Source of the DNA: Thermocrispum municipale DSM 44069
GTDB lineage: Bacteria > Actinomycetota > Actinomycetes > Mycobacteriales > Pseudonocardiaceae
Reading direction: 5' to 3'
Length of the DNA stretch: 64,000 nt
Assembly: GCF_000427825.1 (NCBI RefSeq)
Contig: NZ_KE386595.1
Span: 1-64,000, forward strand
The stretch's first letter is position 1. Each line of letters begins with the position of its first letter. Made by a program: the position numbers and the translations under genes. The notes under the pieces are model-generated. The model did no database searches. It was not told the origin of the DNA and saw nothing but the letters and a program-made list of their open reading frames with translations. Positions 33,014 through 42,028 of this stretch are shown in pieces.

Positions 33014-34426
33014 GTGTCCAGCACGATCGAGACCGACGCCAAGGTCCGGCTGGCGGAGGTCGTGGGGGCGCACAACCTGCTGGCCGGTGACGAGGTCGGC
33101 GAGGACTACGGGCATGACGAGACGCTGCAGGTCGAACCCGCCAAACCCGCCTACGTGGCCAAGCCGGGCACCGCAGAGGAGGTCGCCGAGCTGCTGGCCA
33201 CGGCGAGCGAGCTGCGCATCCCGGTCACCGCACGCGGGTCGGCGACCGGGCTGAGCGCGGCCGCCCGGCCGGTCGACGGCGGACTGGTGATCTCGTTCGA
33301 GCGGATGAACCGGGTGCTCGAGGTCGACACGGTCAACCACGTGGCCGTCGTCCAGCCCGGCGTGAGGCTGGACGAGTTGGACAAGGCCACCGCCGACCAC
33401 GGACTGGCCTACACCGTCTACCCCGGCGAGCAGTCCGCGTCGGTCGGCGGCAACGTGGGCACCAACGCGGGCGGAATGCGCGCGGTGAAGTACGGCGTGA
33501 CCAGGCACAACGTCCTCGGCCTGCAGGCGGCACTGCCCACCGGGGAGCTCATCCGCACCGGCGGCCGTATCGCCAAGATCTCCAACGGCTACGACCTGAC
33601 CCAGCTGATCATCGGCTCGGAGGGCAGCTTGGCGCTGGCCACCGAGGTGATCGTCAAACTGGTCCCCCGCTTGCCGCACAGCGCCACCGTGCTGGCTCCG
33701 TTCCGCGAGTTCACCGAGGTGGTCCAGGCGGTGCCGAAGGTGATCGGCAGCGGGTTGGCGCCGCACATCCTCGAATACATCGACAACCTGACGATGGCGG
33801 CGATCACGCACACCTCCCAGCTCGAGCTCGGCATCCCGGACTCGGTGCGGGACACCGCGCAGGCCTACCTCGTGGTGGCGCTGGAGAACCGCGAGCAGGA
33901 TCGGTTGGACGCCGACGTGCAGGCGGTGGCGGAACGGTTGACCGAGCTCGGCGCCATGGACTGCTACGTGCTCGACGGCTCCTCGGCGCGCAAGCTCATC
34001 CAGGCGCGCGAGCACGCGTTCTGGACGGCGAAGGCCGCAGGCGCCCATGACGTGATCGACGTCGTGGTGCCGCGGTCGGCGATGCCGGAGTTCCTCACCA
34101 AGGCCAGGGAGCTGGCCATGCAGAACGAGTCCGGTGTGGTGGGCTGCGGCCACGCCGGGGACGGCAACGTGCACCTGGCGGTGTTCCAGGCCGATCCGAT
34201 CAAGCGGCAGGAACTGTTGCTGGCGATCTTCTCCGAAGGCGCACGCCTGGGCGGCGCGATCTCCGGTGAGCACGGCATCGGCCGCGCCAAGCGCGGCTAC
34301 TTCCAGGCGCTGGAGGATCCGGCCAAGATCGAGCTGATGCGCCGGATCAAGCAGGCGTTCGACCCTGCCGGGATCCTCAACCCCGGCGTGCTGTTCGACC
34401 CGATCTCGCCGGAATCCGAGCACTGA
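33014..34426 (+). CDS. FAD-linked 2-hydroxyacid oxidase/dehydrogenase (GlcD type)
   Basis: 470 aa from GTG 33014. FAD_binding_4 (PCMH) domain: PVTARGSATGLSAAARPVDG, VNHVAVVQPGVRLDEL, YPGEQSASVGGNVGTNAGG; C-terminal FAD-oxidase domain with the conserved GCGHAGDGNVHLAVF, SGEHGIGRAKRGY and FDPAGILNPGVLF. Oxidises D-2-hydroxyacids (glycolate, D-lactate, D-2-hydroxyglutarate type) to 2-oxoacids. It has about 120 bases of intergenic space upstream but the same direction as the rest of the cluster. Confidence 0.88.
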   Translation: MSSTIETDAKVRLAEVVGAHNLLAGDEVGEDYGHDETLQVEPAKPAYVAKPGTAEEVAELLATASELRIPVTARGSATGLSAAARPVDGGLVISFERMNRVLEVDTVNHVAVVQPGVRLDELDKATADHGLAYTVYPGEQSASVGGNVGTNAGGMRAVKYGVTRHNVLGLQAALPTGELIRTGGRIAKISNGYDLTQLIIGSEGSLALATEVIVKLVPRLPHSATVLAPFREFTEVVQAVPKVIGSGLAPHILEYIDNLTMAAITHTSQLELGIPDSVRDTAQAYLVVALENREQDRLDADVQAVAERLTELGAMDCYVLDGSSARKLIQAREHAFWTAKAAGAHDVIDVVVPRSAMPEFLTKARELAMQNESGVVGCGHAGDGNVHLAVFQADPIKRQELLLAIFSEGARLGGAISGEHGIGRAKRGYFQALEDPAKIELMRRIKQAFDPAGILNPGVLFDPISPESEH

Positions 34427-34450
34427 GACCGAGCACTGAAGGAGCATCGA

Positions 34451-36013
34451 GTGAGCGAGCTCAATGGCGCGCAGGCCCTGATCCGCACGTTGGTCGGCGC
34501 GGGTGTGGACGTGTGTTTCGGTAACCCCGGAACGTCGGAGATGCATTTCGTGGCGGCGCTGGACTCGGTGCCGCAGATGCGCGGTGTGCTCGGTCTGTAC
34601 GAGGGCGTGGTGACCGGCGCGGCAGACGGGTACGCCCGCATCGCGGGCAAGCCGGCGGCGACGCTGCTGCACCTCGGCCCCGGCATGGTCAACGGCCTGG
34701 CGAACATGCACAACGCGCGGCGCGCCTTCACGCCGATGGTCAACGTCATCGGGGACCACGCGACGTACCACAAGCAGTACGACGCGCCACTGGAATCGGA
34801 CATCGAGCCGCTGTCGGAATGGACGCGCGGGTGGACTCGCCGCGCCAAGCACCCCGCCGACGTCGGCGCCGACGCAGCCGCAGCGGTCGCCGCGGCGCAG
34901 GACCCGCCGGGCCGACCGGCGAACCTGATCCTGCCCGCGGATGTCTCGTGGGGTGAGGGTGGCCAGGTCGCCGACCCGGTCCCGCCCCGCTCGCGGAAGC
35001 CGGTGGGCGACGACGTGATCGCACAGGTCGCCGAGGTCTTGGCGTCCGGAGAGCCGGCCGCGCTGCTGATCGGCGGCCCGGCTTGTGGCCCCGACGGCCT
35101 CCGTGCGGCGAGCCGTATCGCGGTGGGCACCGGCGCGAAGGCCTTCGTGGAGACCTTCCCCGCGCGGCTGGAGCGCGGCGCCGGTCTGCCGAACATCGAG
35201 CGGCTCGGTTACCTGGCCGAGCAGGTCCAGTACCAGCTGACCGGGATCAAGCACCTGATCGTCGCCGGAACCGATGCGCCGGTGTCGTTCTTCGCCTACC
35301 CCGGCAAGCCGAGCGACCTGGTGCCGGAAGGCGCGACCGTGCACGTGTTGGCCGATCGCGAGCACGACGTCATCGCGGCACTCGCGGCACTCGCTGACCG
35401 GTCGGCACCGGATGCCGAACCACAGCTGGCCGAAGCCAACCGGCCCGCGCTGCCCAGCGGTGACCTGACGCCGCAGAACTGGGTGGAGGTGGTCGGCGCG
35501 CTGCTACCGGAAGGCGCGATCATCTCCGACGAGTCGAACACCTCCGGCGTGCTGCTGCCGATGGCGACGGCCGGAGCGCCGCAGCACACCGTGCTGACGC
35601 TGACCGGTGGCGCGATCGGTCAGGGCCTGCCGGTGTCCACCGGTTCGGCCGTGGCGGCACCCGACCGGCCGGTGCTGAACCTGCAGGCCGACGGCAGCGC
35701 GATGTACACCATCTCCGCGCTGTGGACCCAAGCCAGGGAGAACCTCGACGTCACCACGGTGATCCTGAACAACGCCGCGTACGCCATCCTGCGCATGGAG
35801 ATGCAGCGCACCGGCGCCGACCTGTCCGGCCCGGCGGCCAAGGCGCTGCTGGATCTGTCCCGGCCGACGATGGACTTCACCAAGATCGCCGAGGGCATGG
35901 GCGTTCCGGCTTCGCGCGCCACCACGTGCGAGGAATTCGCAGAGGCGCTGCGGCGGGCGTTCGACGAGCCCGGGCCGCACCTGATCGACGCGATCGTCCC
36001 GCCGTTGCTGTAG
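34451..36013 (+). CDS. ThDP-dependent enzyme, benzoylformate-decarboxylase/acetolactate-synthase-like
   Basis: 520 aa. N-terminal ThDP-Pyr domain: DVCFGNPGTSEMHFVAAL and VLGLYEGVVTGAADGYARIA with the catalytic Glu; central domain with SWGEGGQVADP; C-terminal PP domain TGGAIGQGLPVSTGSAV, LNLQADGSAMYTISALW (GDG-type Mg site, here ADGSA), NNAAYAILRMEM. Shorter than true acetolactate synthases (about 570-590) and without a small subunit nearby, so a 2-oxoacid decarboxylase or carboligase is more likely. It would turn the oxidase product into an aldehyde. Confidence 0.85.
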   Translation: MSELNGAQALIRTLVGAGVDVCFGNPGTSEMHFVAALDSVPQMRGVLGLYEGVVTGAADGYARIAGKPAATLLHLGPGMVNGLANMHNARRAFTPMVNVIGDHATYHKQYDAPLESDIEPLSEWTRGWTRRAKHPADVGADAAAAVAAAQDPPGRPANLILPADVSWGEGGQVADPVPPRSRKPVGDDVIAQVAEVLASGEPAALLIGGPACGPDGLRAASRIAVGTGAKAFVETFPARLERGAGLPNIERLGYLAEQVQYQLTGIKHLIVAGTDAPVSFFAYPGKPSDLVPEGATVHVLADREHDVIAALAALADRSAPDAEPQLAEANRPALPSGDLTPQNWVEVVGALLPEGAIISDESNTSGVLLPMATAGAPQHTVLTLTGGAIGQGLPVSTGSAVAAPDRPVLNLQADGSAMYTISALWTQARENLDVTTVILNNAAYAILRMEMQRTGADLSGPAAKALLDLSRPTMDFTKIAEGMGVPASRATTCEEFAEALRRAFDEPGPHLIDAIVPPLL

Positions 36014-36030
36014 GCGCATCGCCGATCGGG

Positions 36031-36117
36031 CGAACGACGGCCCGGCCACAACCCGACCGGACGAACGGCGACCCGGCCACAACCCGACCGGACGAACGAC
36101 GGCCCGGCCGCAATTCG
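36031..36117. repeat. 31-bp tandem repeat, three copies
   Basis: Units beginning CGAACGACGGCCCGGCC start at 36031, 36062 and 36093; the third is truncated into the hairpin 36101-36131. Located between convergent genes. Confidence 0.75.
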
Positions 36118-36131
36118 TCAGCGGCCGGGCC
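36101..36131. terminator. Hairpin between convergent genes
   Basis: Perfect 11-bp stem GGCCCGGCCGC / GCGGCCGGGCC with a 9-base loop (36112-36120), downstream of the ThDP enzyme and of the P450 gene. Confidence 0.75.
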
Positions 36132-36207
36132 TGCCGTGCACGGTCTGTCGAGCTGCCGTGGTCCGCCCAGGTCACCTGCGTCCGGCCAGGCGACCTGAGC
36201 CTCCCCC

Positions 36208-37422
36208 CTATACCGCCACGGGCAGCTCGTCCAGTCCGCGCAGGTTGATCCGGCCGTTCCACCGCGGGTCGCCGGCCAGCCTCAAGTTCGCAAAACGCTC
36301 GACGAGCCGCTGGATCGCCACCTGCCCTTCCAGCCGGGCGAGCGCCGCACCGAGGCAGTGATGCGGACCCGCGCCGAAGCCGATGTGCTGGTGCGCACCC
36401 TCGCGGTCCAGCCGCAGCTCGTTGACGTCCGGCCCCCACTTGGCCGGGTCACGGTTGGCCGCCATGAGCCCGGCCAGCACGAACGACCCCGGCGGGATCT
36501 CGTGCTCGCCGACCCGGTACGGCTCCAGCGTGATGCGCCTGCTCTGCTGGACCGGGCCGTCGTAGCGCAGCAGCTCCTCGATCGCGTTCGTCGTCAGGTC
36601 CGGGTTCTCGCGCAGCGCCTGCAGCTGGTCGGGGTGCCGCAGCAATGCCAGCGTGCCGTTCCCGATGAGGTTGACCGTGGTCTCGTGCCCGGCGATGTAG
36701 AGCAGGCCGACCTGCGCGACCAGTTCCTCGTCGGTGAGCACGTCGCCGTCGTCCTCGGCCGCGATGAGGGCGGTCAGCAAGTCGTCCGCCGGGTTCTCGC
36801 GCTTCCACTCGATGGCGCCGGCCACCAGTTCGGCCATTTCCTTGCCCGCTGCGCCGATCTGCTTCATCAGCTCGACGTCCACCGCAGGCTCCAGCGACCG
36901 CACCATCATGCCCGCCAGTGACCGCAGCCGCTCGACGTCGATCCAGTCGGGCATGCCCATCATCTCGGTGATGACGGCGAACGGCAGCGGGAACGCCAGC
37001 TTCTCGATGAGGTTGCCGCCACCCGCTTCGGCCAGGTCGTCCAGCATCCCGTCGACCAGCCGCTCGATGTGCGGGCGGCGTTCCTCGATGGCCCTGCGGG
37101 TGAAAGCCTTCGCCACCAGCCGCCGCAACCGCGTGTGGTCCGGCGGGTCGCGGTCGAGCATCGACAGCGCCTGGAACACGGGCGTCTCGTCGCCGTAGAC
37201 CTGCTCCTGCAGATCCCGCATCGGGCTCGGCCCCATGTTCCGCGGCTCGACCGAATGCCCGGCTCGCAGCAACCCCGCGACGTCGTCGTACCGGGTGAGA
37301 ATCCAGAACCCGAGCGGGTGCTGATAGACCGGCGCCTGTTCCCGCAGCACGTCGTAGTGCGGGTACGGGTTGTCCGTGAAACCGGGAGCGAACGGGTTGA
37401 ACAGCGGCTCGGTGGTGGTCAT
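36208..37422 (-). CDS. Cytochrome P450
   Basis: 404 aa soluble bacterial P450. I-helix oxygen-activation motif LYIAGHETTVNLIGNGTLAL, K-helix EELLRYDGPVQQSRR (ExxR), meander, and heme loop FGAGPHHCLGAALARLEGQ with the thiolate Cys. Preceded by the small gene 37434-37745 (11-base gap), with a TetR gene divergent. No ferredoxin gene adjoins it. Substrate unknown; the local pattern suggests a xenobiotic- or fatty-acid-inducible hydroxylase. Confidence 0.93.
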   Translation of the reverse strand: MTTTEPLFNPFAPGFTDNPYPHYDVLREQAPVYQHPLGFWILTRYDDVAGLLRAGHSVEPRNMGPSPMRDLQEQVYGDETPVFQALSMLDRDPPDHTRLRRLVAKAFTRRAIEERRPHIERLVDGMLDDLAEAGGGNLIEKLAFPLPFAVITEMMGMPDWIDVERLRSLAGMMVRSLEPAVDVELMKQIGAAGKEMAELVAGAIEWKRENPADDLLTALIAAEDDGDVLTDEELVAQVGLLYIAGHETTVNLIGNGTLALLRHPDQLQALRENPDLTTNAIEELLRYDGPVQQSRRITLEPYRVGEHEIPPGSFVLAGLMAANRDPAKWGPDVNELRLDREGAHQHIGFGAGPHHCLGAALARLEGQVAIQRLVERFANLRLAGDPRWNGRINLRGLDELPVAV

Positions 37423-37433
37423 CCGCTTTCCTC

Positions 37434-37745
37434 CTATGCCGATTGGGCGTGTGCGGGCTGTGGCCCGGCGATGGCGAGATGTTCGGCGAACGTGTCGAGC
37501 ACGACGCGAAGCAGCTTGTTGCGCTTCGCCGCCTCCGCCATGGGCGCAGCGACGTGATCGCTGCAGGCCTCGACGGCGGTGAACCAGCGGCGCCGAACGT
37601 CGAGCAGGAAACCGTCGAGCCCCCCGAACTCAGCATCGATCGCCCGGCGCCACTTGTCGACCCCTGCCGCGCCGTGCTGAGCCACGTCCGATGCCACGTC
37701 GTAGACCAGGTGATACCTGCGGTGCGTCCGCTCCCAGCCGGACAT
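37434..37745 (-). CDS. Hypothetical protein co-transcribed with the P450
   Basis: 103 aa from ATG 37745 (GGTGGG upstream); GTG 37754 is an alternative. Aromatic-rich N-terminus (WERTHRRYHLVYDVASDVA) followed by amphipathic helices (MAEAAKRNKLLRVVLDTFAEHLA). No membrane segment, signal peptide or known motif. Its position as first gene of the P450 transcript suggests an accessory role. Confidence 0.6.
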   Translation of the reverse strand: MSGWERTHRRYHLVYDVASDVAQHGAAGVDKWRRAIDAEFGGLDGFLLDVRRRWFTAVEACSDHVAAPMAEAAKRNKLLRVVLDTFAEHLAIAGPQPAHAQSA

Positions 37746-37770
37746 TGCACCCACCTACTCTCTGCATCTC

Positions 37771-37806
37771 ACATACTCCGTGTATGTGAATATACTCGGC
37801 GTATGT
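37771..37806. promoter_or_regulatory. Twin operators between TetR and P450 operon
   Basis: Two 17-bp inverted repeats 19 bp apart: ACATACTCCGTGTATGT (37771-37787) and ATATACTCGGCGTATGT (37790-37806). The second overlaps the TetR start codon (37803). Typical autoregulated TetR layout controlling both directions. Confidence 0.7.
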
Positions 37807-38414
37807 CCCCAGTCAAGTCGCGCCGTGACATGTACGCGGAGGCAACGCGGGCCGCACTGCTGGAAGCGGCCACCAAGTTGTTCGCCGAACGGGGTTTCGC
37901 CGCCACCTCACTGGATGACGTGGCACGCGCGGCGAACGTCACGCGCGGCGCGGTCTACCACCACTTCACGAACAAGCTGGCGCTGTTCACCGCCGTCTTC
38001 GACGAGCAGGAACGACAGATCGTCGAACGCGCCGAGTCGGTGATGCTCCAGGGGCACGAAGACCTGTGGGAAGCCGCACTGGCCGGCGTCGACCAGTTCC
38101 TCGACGCCTGTCTGGAGCCGGTCTACAGCGCGATCGTGTGGCGCGAGGCCATCGGGGCCATGGGCTGGAATGCCTGGATGGAATTCGCCGAACAGCACTC
38201 GTTGGGGTTGGTCGAGCGCAGCGTCGAGGTGCTGGCTGCCGCGGGTCTGATCGACAGCGCGAACCGCAAGACCACCGCGCGCTTGGTTTTTCACCTGCTC
38301 GGGGGAGCCGGCATGACGCTGGCCAATGCCGAGAACCCGGCCGAGCTGCGCCCGGTGGTCGGCGCCACCGTCCGGCGCATGATCTCCTCGCTGCGCGCCA
38401 CCGACCAGTCGTAG
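37803..38414 (+). CDS. TetR-family regulator of the P450 operon
   Basis: 203 aa from ATG 37803. Helix-turn-helix AALLEAATKLFAERGFAATS with DDVARAANVTRGAVYHHFTNK; the ligand domain contains many aromatic residues (VWREAIGAMGWNAWMEFAEQ), as in AcrR/drug-type regulators. Divergent from the P450 transcript with twin palindromes in between; its stop is followed by a strong terminator. Confidence 0.88.
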   Translation: MSPVKSRRDMYAEATRAALLEAATKLFAERGFAATSLDDVARAANVTRGAVYHHFTNKLALFTAVFDEQERQIVERAESVMLQGHEDLWEAALAGVDQFLDACLEPVYSAIVWREAIGAMGWNAWMEFAEQHSLGLVERSVEVLAAAGLIDSANRKTTARLVFHLLGGAGMTLANAENPAELRPVVGATVRRMISSLRATDQS

Positions 38415-38458
38415 CGCGGGCCGGTGGGCGCCGATCACCGGCGTCGCACGACAAGCGA

Positions 38459-38490
38459 AAAGCCCGGGAGCCGTGCGGCTCCCGGGCTTT
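38459..38490. terminator. Strong hairpin terminator
   Basis: 14-bp perfect stem AAAGCCCGGGAGCC (38459-38472) / GGCTCCCGGGCTTT (38477-38490), GTGC loop. It ends in A and T runs on the two sides, so it serves both the TetR (+) and fadB (-) transcripts. Confidence 0.9.
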
Positions 38491-38504
38491 CGCGTCAGGG
38501 GAAC

Positions 38505-40688
38505 TTACTCGTAGATCTCACCCTTGGCGGCCTTGTCCACCAATGACTGCGGGGGCTCGAACTGCGGGCCGTACTTGGCCGCGAGCTCCCGCGCCCGGTC
38601 GACGAAGCCCTGCAGCCCACCCGGGTACTGGTTGATGAACTGCACGACACCACCGGTCCACGCCGGGAAACCGATGCCGAAGATCGAGCCGATGTTGGCG
38701 TCCGCGACGGTGTTGATCACACCTTCGTCGAAGCACCGGATCGTCTCGACGGCCTGCGAGAACAGGTACCGGTCCTTGAGGTCCTCGAACGGAACGTCAC
38801 CGGAGCCGGAGTTGAACGCCTCGCGCAGGCCCGGCCACAGGCCGACCCGCTTGCCGTCCTGGTACTCGTAGAACCCGGCACCGCCCGCCCGGCCCGGACG
38901 GTTCAGCTCGTCGACCATCTTGTCGACGACCGCGGCCGAGCCGTGCGGCGGCGGCAACGTGCCGCCCTCGGCCTTGATGCCTTCCTCGGTCGCCTTGCGG
39001 ATCTTCTGCATCAGCGTCAGCGACAACTCGTCGGACAGCTGCAGCGGCGGAGCGGGGAAACCGGCCTGCGAACCGGCCTGCTCGATCGACGCGGGCTCGA
39101 CGCCCTCGCCCACCGCGGCCAGCGCCTCGTTGAGGAACATGCCGATGACGCGGCTGGTGAAGAACCCGCGGCTGTCGTTGACCACGATCGGCGTCTTGCG
39201 GATCGCCTGGACGTAGTCGAAGACCTTGGCCAACACCGCGTCCGACGTCTTCTCCCCGCGGATGATCTCCACCAGCGGCATCTTGTCCACCGGCGAGAAG
39301 AAGTGGATGCCGATGAAGTCCTCCTGGCGCTGCACGCCCTGGGCCAGGCCGGTGATCGGCAGCGTCGAGGTGTTCGAGCCCAGCACGGCGTCCGGGGTCA
39401 CGATGCTCTCGATCTCCTGGAACACCTTGTGCTTGAGCGCCTGGTCCTCGAACACCGCCTCGATGACGAAGTCGACGCCTTCGAAGTCGGCCGCGTCCGC
39501 GGTCGGCTTGATCCTGGCCAGCAGCTCGTCGGCCTTCTCCTGCGTGGTCTTGCCGCGGGAGACCGCCTTCTCCTCGAGCTTGACCGAGTAGCCCTTACCT
39601 TTCTCGGCCGCCTCCAGCGAGACGTCCTTGAGCACGACCTCGAACCCGGCCTTGGCCGACACGTAGGCGATACCCGCGCCCATCATGCCCGCGCCGAGCA
39701 CGCCGATCTTGCGCGGCCGGTGCGTCTCGAAGCCGTCGGGCCGCGAGCCACCGTTGTTGATGGCCTGCAGGTCGAAGAAGAACGCCTTGGTCATGTTCTT
39801 CGCGACCTGACCGGTGGCCAGGCTGACGAAGTAGCGGGTCTCGATGTCCTGCGCGGACTCGAAGTCCACCTGGGTGCCCTCGACCGCGGCGGCCAGAATG
39901 GCCCGCGGCGCGGGCATCGGCGCGCCCTTGAGCTGCTTGCGCAGGTTGGCCGGGAACGCCGGCAGGTTCTGCGCGAACTTCGGGTTCGACGGGGTGCCGC
40001 CGGGGATCTTGTAGCCCTTGCGGTCCCACGGCTGCACCGCGGCGTCCGGGTTGTCCGCGTTGTCCTTGATCCACTTCTTCGCGGCGGGCAGCAGCTCGTC
40101 GACGCTGTCCACCACCTCGTGGATCAAGCCGAGTTCCTTGGCCTTCTCCGGCTTGTGCCGCTGGCCCTGCAGCAGCCAGTTCAGCAGCGCCGACTGGATG
40201 CCCAGCAGGCGCGTCGTGCGGACCACCCCGCCCGCGCCCGGCAGCAGGCCGAGGGTGACCTCCGGGAAGCCGATCTGCACGCCCTTGACGTTGGCGGCGA
40301 TGCGGTGGTGGGCGCACAGCGCGAGCTCGAGCCCGCCACCGAGCGCGGCACCGTTGATCGCCGCGACCACCGGCTTGCCGAAGGTCTCCAGCTTGCGCAT
40401 CGGCGCCTTGATGATCTCCTTCGACTCCCGGGTGAGCCGCTCGGCGTCCTCCGGCCGGATCTTGATCAGGTCGTTGAGGTCACCACCGGCGAAGAACGTC
40501 TTCTTGGCCGAGGTGATCACCACACCGGTGATCTGGTCCTTCTCCGCCTCCAGCCGGTCGACGGTGGCCTTCAGCGACTGCAGGTAGTCGCTGTTCATGG
40601 TGTTCGCCGACTGGTTCGGGTCGTCCAGCGTCAGTACGACGATGCCGTCGGCGTCGGACTCCCAGCGGATCGTGTTGGTGTACGTCAT
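38505..40688 (-). CDS. fadB: FadB: enoyl-CoA hydratase / 3-hydroxyacyl-CoA dehydrogenase
   Basis: 727 aa bifunctional alpha subunit of the fatty-acid oxidation complex. N-terminal crotonase domain: GGDLNDLIKI, NGAALGGGLELALCAHH and PEVTLGLLPGAGGVVRTTRL with the two catalytic Glu positions. Then the NAD-binding domain IGVLGAGMMGAGIAYVSAKA, SNTSTLPITGLA and the dehydrogenase signature IHFFSPVDKMPLVEIIRG, followed by two C-terminal helical domains. It converts trans-2-enoyl-CoA to 3-oxoacyl-CoA. The thiolase gene fadA is 2 bases upstream, so both are one transcript. Confidence 0.95.
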   Translation of the reverse strand: MTYTNTIRWESDADGIVVLTLDDPNQSANTMNSDYLQSLKATVDRLEAEKDQITGVVITSAKKTFFAGGDLNDLIKIRPEDAERLTRESKEIIKAPMRKLETFGKPVVAAINGAALGGGLELALCAHHRIAANVKGVQIGFPEVTLGLLPGAGGVVRTTRLLGIQSALLNWLLQGQRHKPEKAKELGLIHEVVDSVDELLPAAKKWIKDNADNPDAAVQPWDRKGYKIPGGTPSNPKFAQNLPAFPANLRKQLKGAPMPAPRAILAAAVEGTQVDFESAQDIETRYFVSLATGQVAKNMTKAFFFDLQAINNGGSRPDGFETHRPRKIGVLGAGMMGAGIAYVSAKAGFEVVLKDVSLEAAEKGKGYSVKLEEKAVSRGKTTQEKADELLARIKPTADAADFEGVDFVIEAVFEDQALKHKVFQEIESIVTPDAVLGSNTSTLPITGLAQGVQRQEDFIGIHFFSPVDKMPLVEIIRGEKTSDAVLAKVFDYVQAIRKTPIVVNDSRGFFTSRVIGMFLNEALAAVGEGVEPASIEQAGSQAGFPAPPLQLSDELSLTLMQKIRKATEEGIKAEGGTLPPPHGSAAVVDKMVDELNRPGRAGGAGFYEYQDGKRVGLWPGLREAFNSGSGDVPFEDLKDRYLFSQAVETIRCFDEGVINTVADANIGSIFGIGFPAWTGGVVQFINQYPGGLQGFVDRARELAAKYGPQFEPPQSLVDKAAKGEIYE

Positions 40689-40690
40689 GC

Positions 40691-41899
40691 TCAGACCCTC
40701 TCGATGATGGTGGCTTCACCCATGCCGCCGCCGATGCACAGCGTGACCAGCGCGTAGCGCGCGTTCCGCCGCTCCAGCTCGTCGACCATGGTTCCGGTGA
40801 TCATGGCGCCGGTGGCGCCCAGCGGGTGCCCCATCGCGATCGCGCCGCCGTTGACGTTGAGCTTCTCGTCCGGGATCTTCAGGTCCTTCTGGAACTTCAG
40901 CACCACGGACGCGAACGCCTCGTTCAGCTCGAACAGGTCGATGTCGTCGACCGTCAGGCCCGCCTTGGCCAGCACCTTCTGCGTGGCGGGCGTCGGGCCG
41001 GTGAGCATGATCGTCGGGTCCGAGCCGGTCACCGCGGTGGCCACCACACGGGCCCGCGGGGTGAGGCCGAAGTCCTTGCCTACCTGCTCGTTACCGATCA
41101 GCAGGATGCCCGCGCCGTCCACGATGCCGGAGCTGTTGCCGCCGGTGTGCACGTGGTTGATCTTCTCCACGTTGTGGTACTTCTGCAGCGCCACCGCGTC
41201 GAAGCCGCCCATCTCACCGATGGCCTCGAACGCGGGCTTCAGCTTGGCCAGGCCCTCCATCGTGGTGTCGGGACGCCGGTGCTCGTCGTGGTCGAGGACC
41301 ACCACACCGTTGATGTCCTTCACCGGCACGACCGACTTGCTGAAGTAGCCGCCCGACCACGCCTTCTCCGCCAGCTTCTGCGAGCGCAGCGCGTAGGCGT
41401 CGACGTCCTCACGGGAGAAGCCCTCGATCGTGGCGATCAGGTCGGCGCCGATCCCCTGCGGGGCGATGTAGAGGTCGTAGGCCGTGGCCGGGTCCATGAA
41501 CATCGCGCCACCGTCGGACCCCATCGGCACCCGGGACATCGACTCGACACCACCGGCGATGATCAGGTTGTCCCAGCCCGCGCGCACCTTCTGCGCCGCG
41601 GTGTTGACCGCTTCCAGGCCGGAGGCGCAGAAGCGGTTGAGCTGGACACCGGCGACCGTGTCCGGCAGGCCGGCGGCCAGTGCGGCGGTCCGCGCGATCA
41701 CCGCGCCTTGGTCACCGACCGGCGACACCACGCCGAGGATGACATCGTCGATCACCGCCGGGTCGAGATCGGGGTGCCGCGCCTTCAGCTCGTTGATCAG
41801 ACCGACGACCAGGTCGAGCGGTTTGATCGAATGCAGCGAGCCATTTTTGTTCTTGCCTCGAGGCGTACGAATCGCCTCGTAGATGAACGCCTCAGTCAC
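40691..41899 (-). CDS. fadA: FadA: acetyl-CoA acyltransferase (beta subunit)
   Basis: 402 aa thiolase. Nucleophilic Cys in [15 protein letters not shown], the [16 protein letters not shown] loop, [18 protein letters not shown] with the catalytic His and the second Cys in [13 protein letters not shown]. It performs thiolysis of 3-oxoacyl-CoA in complex with FadB. First gene of the fadA-fadB operon; its promoter region (41951-42008) also serves the divergent double TetR. Confidence 0.95.
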   Translation of the reverse strand: MTEAFIYEAIRTPRGKNKNGSLHSIKPLDLVVGLINELKARHPDLDPAVIDDVILGVVSPVGDQGAVIARTAALAAGLPDTVAGVQLNRFCASGLEAVNTAAQKVRAGWDNLIIAGGVESMSRVPMGSDGGAMFMDPATAYDLYIAPQGIGADLIATIEGFSREDVDAYALRSQKLAEKAWSGGYFSKSVVPVKDINGVVVLDHDEHRRPDTTMEGLAKLKPAFEAIGEMGGFDAVALQKYHNVEKINHVHTGGNSSGIVDGAGILLIGNEQVGKDFGLTPRARVVATAVTGSDPTIMLTGPTPATQKVLAKAGLTVDDIDLFELNEAFASVVLKFQKDLKIPDEKLNVNGGAIAMGHPLGATGAMITGTMVDELERRNARYALVTLCIGGGMGEATIIERV

Positions 41900-41950
41900 G
41901 CCGACTGTCCTTCCTACACTGCACGTGTCTTGCCCGGATGGCGCTAATGC

Positions 41951-42008
41951 TCACTAACATAGTGACGCCAAATGCCCTGTTGTCAACCGGTTGTCGGCCG
42001 CACGACAA
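41951..42008. promoter_or_regulatory. Divergent fadA / TetR control region with two inverted repeats
   Basis: Repeat 1: TCACTA-ACA-TAGTGA (41951-41965) overlaps the -10-like TATGTT of a minus-strand promoter whose -35 is TTGACA (41986-41981, 19-bp spacer). Repeat 2: TTGTCG (41991-41996) / CGACAA (42003-42008) lies in the -35/spacer of a plus-strand promoter with -10-like TACAGT (42013-42018). Two different dyads for a regulator with two DNA-binding domains is notable. Confidence 0.6.
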
Positions 42009-42028
42009 ACGCTACAGTGGACTCACCT

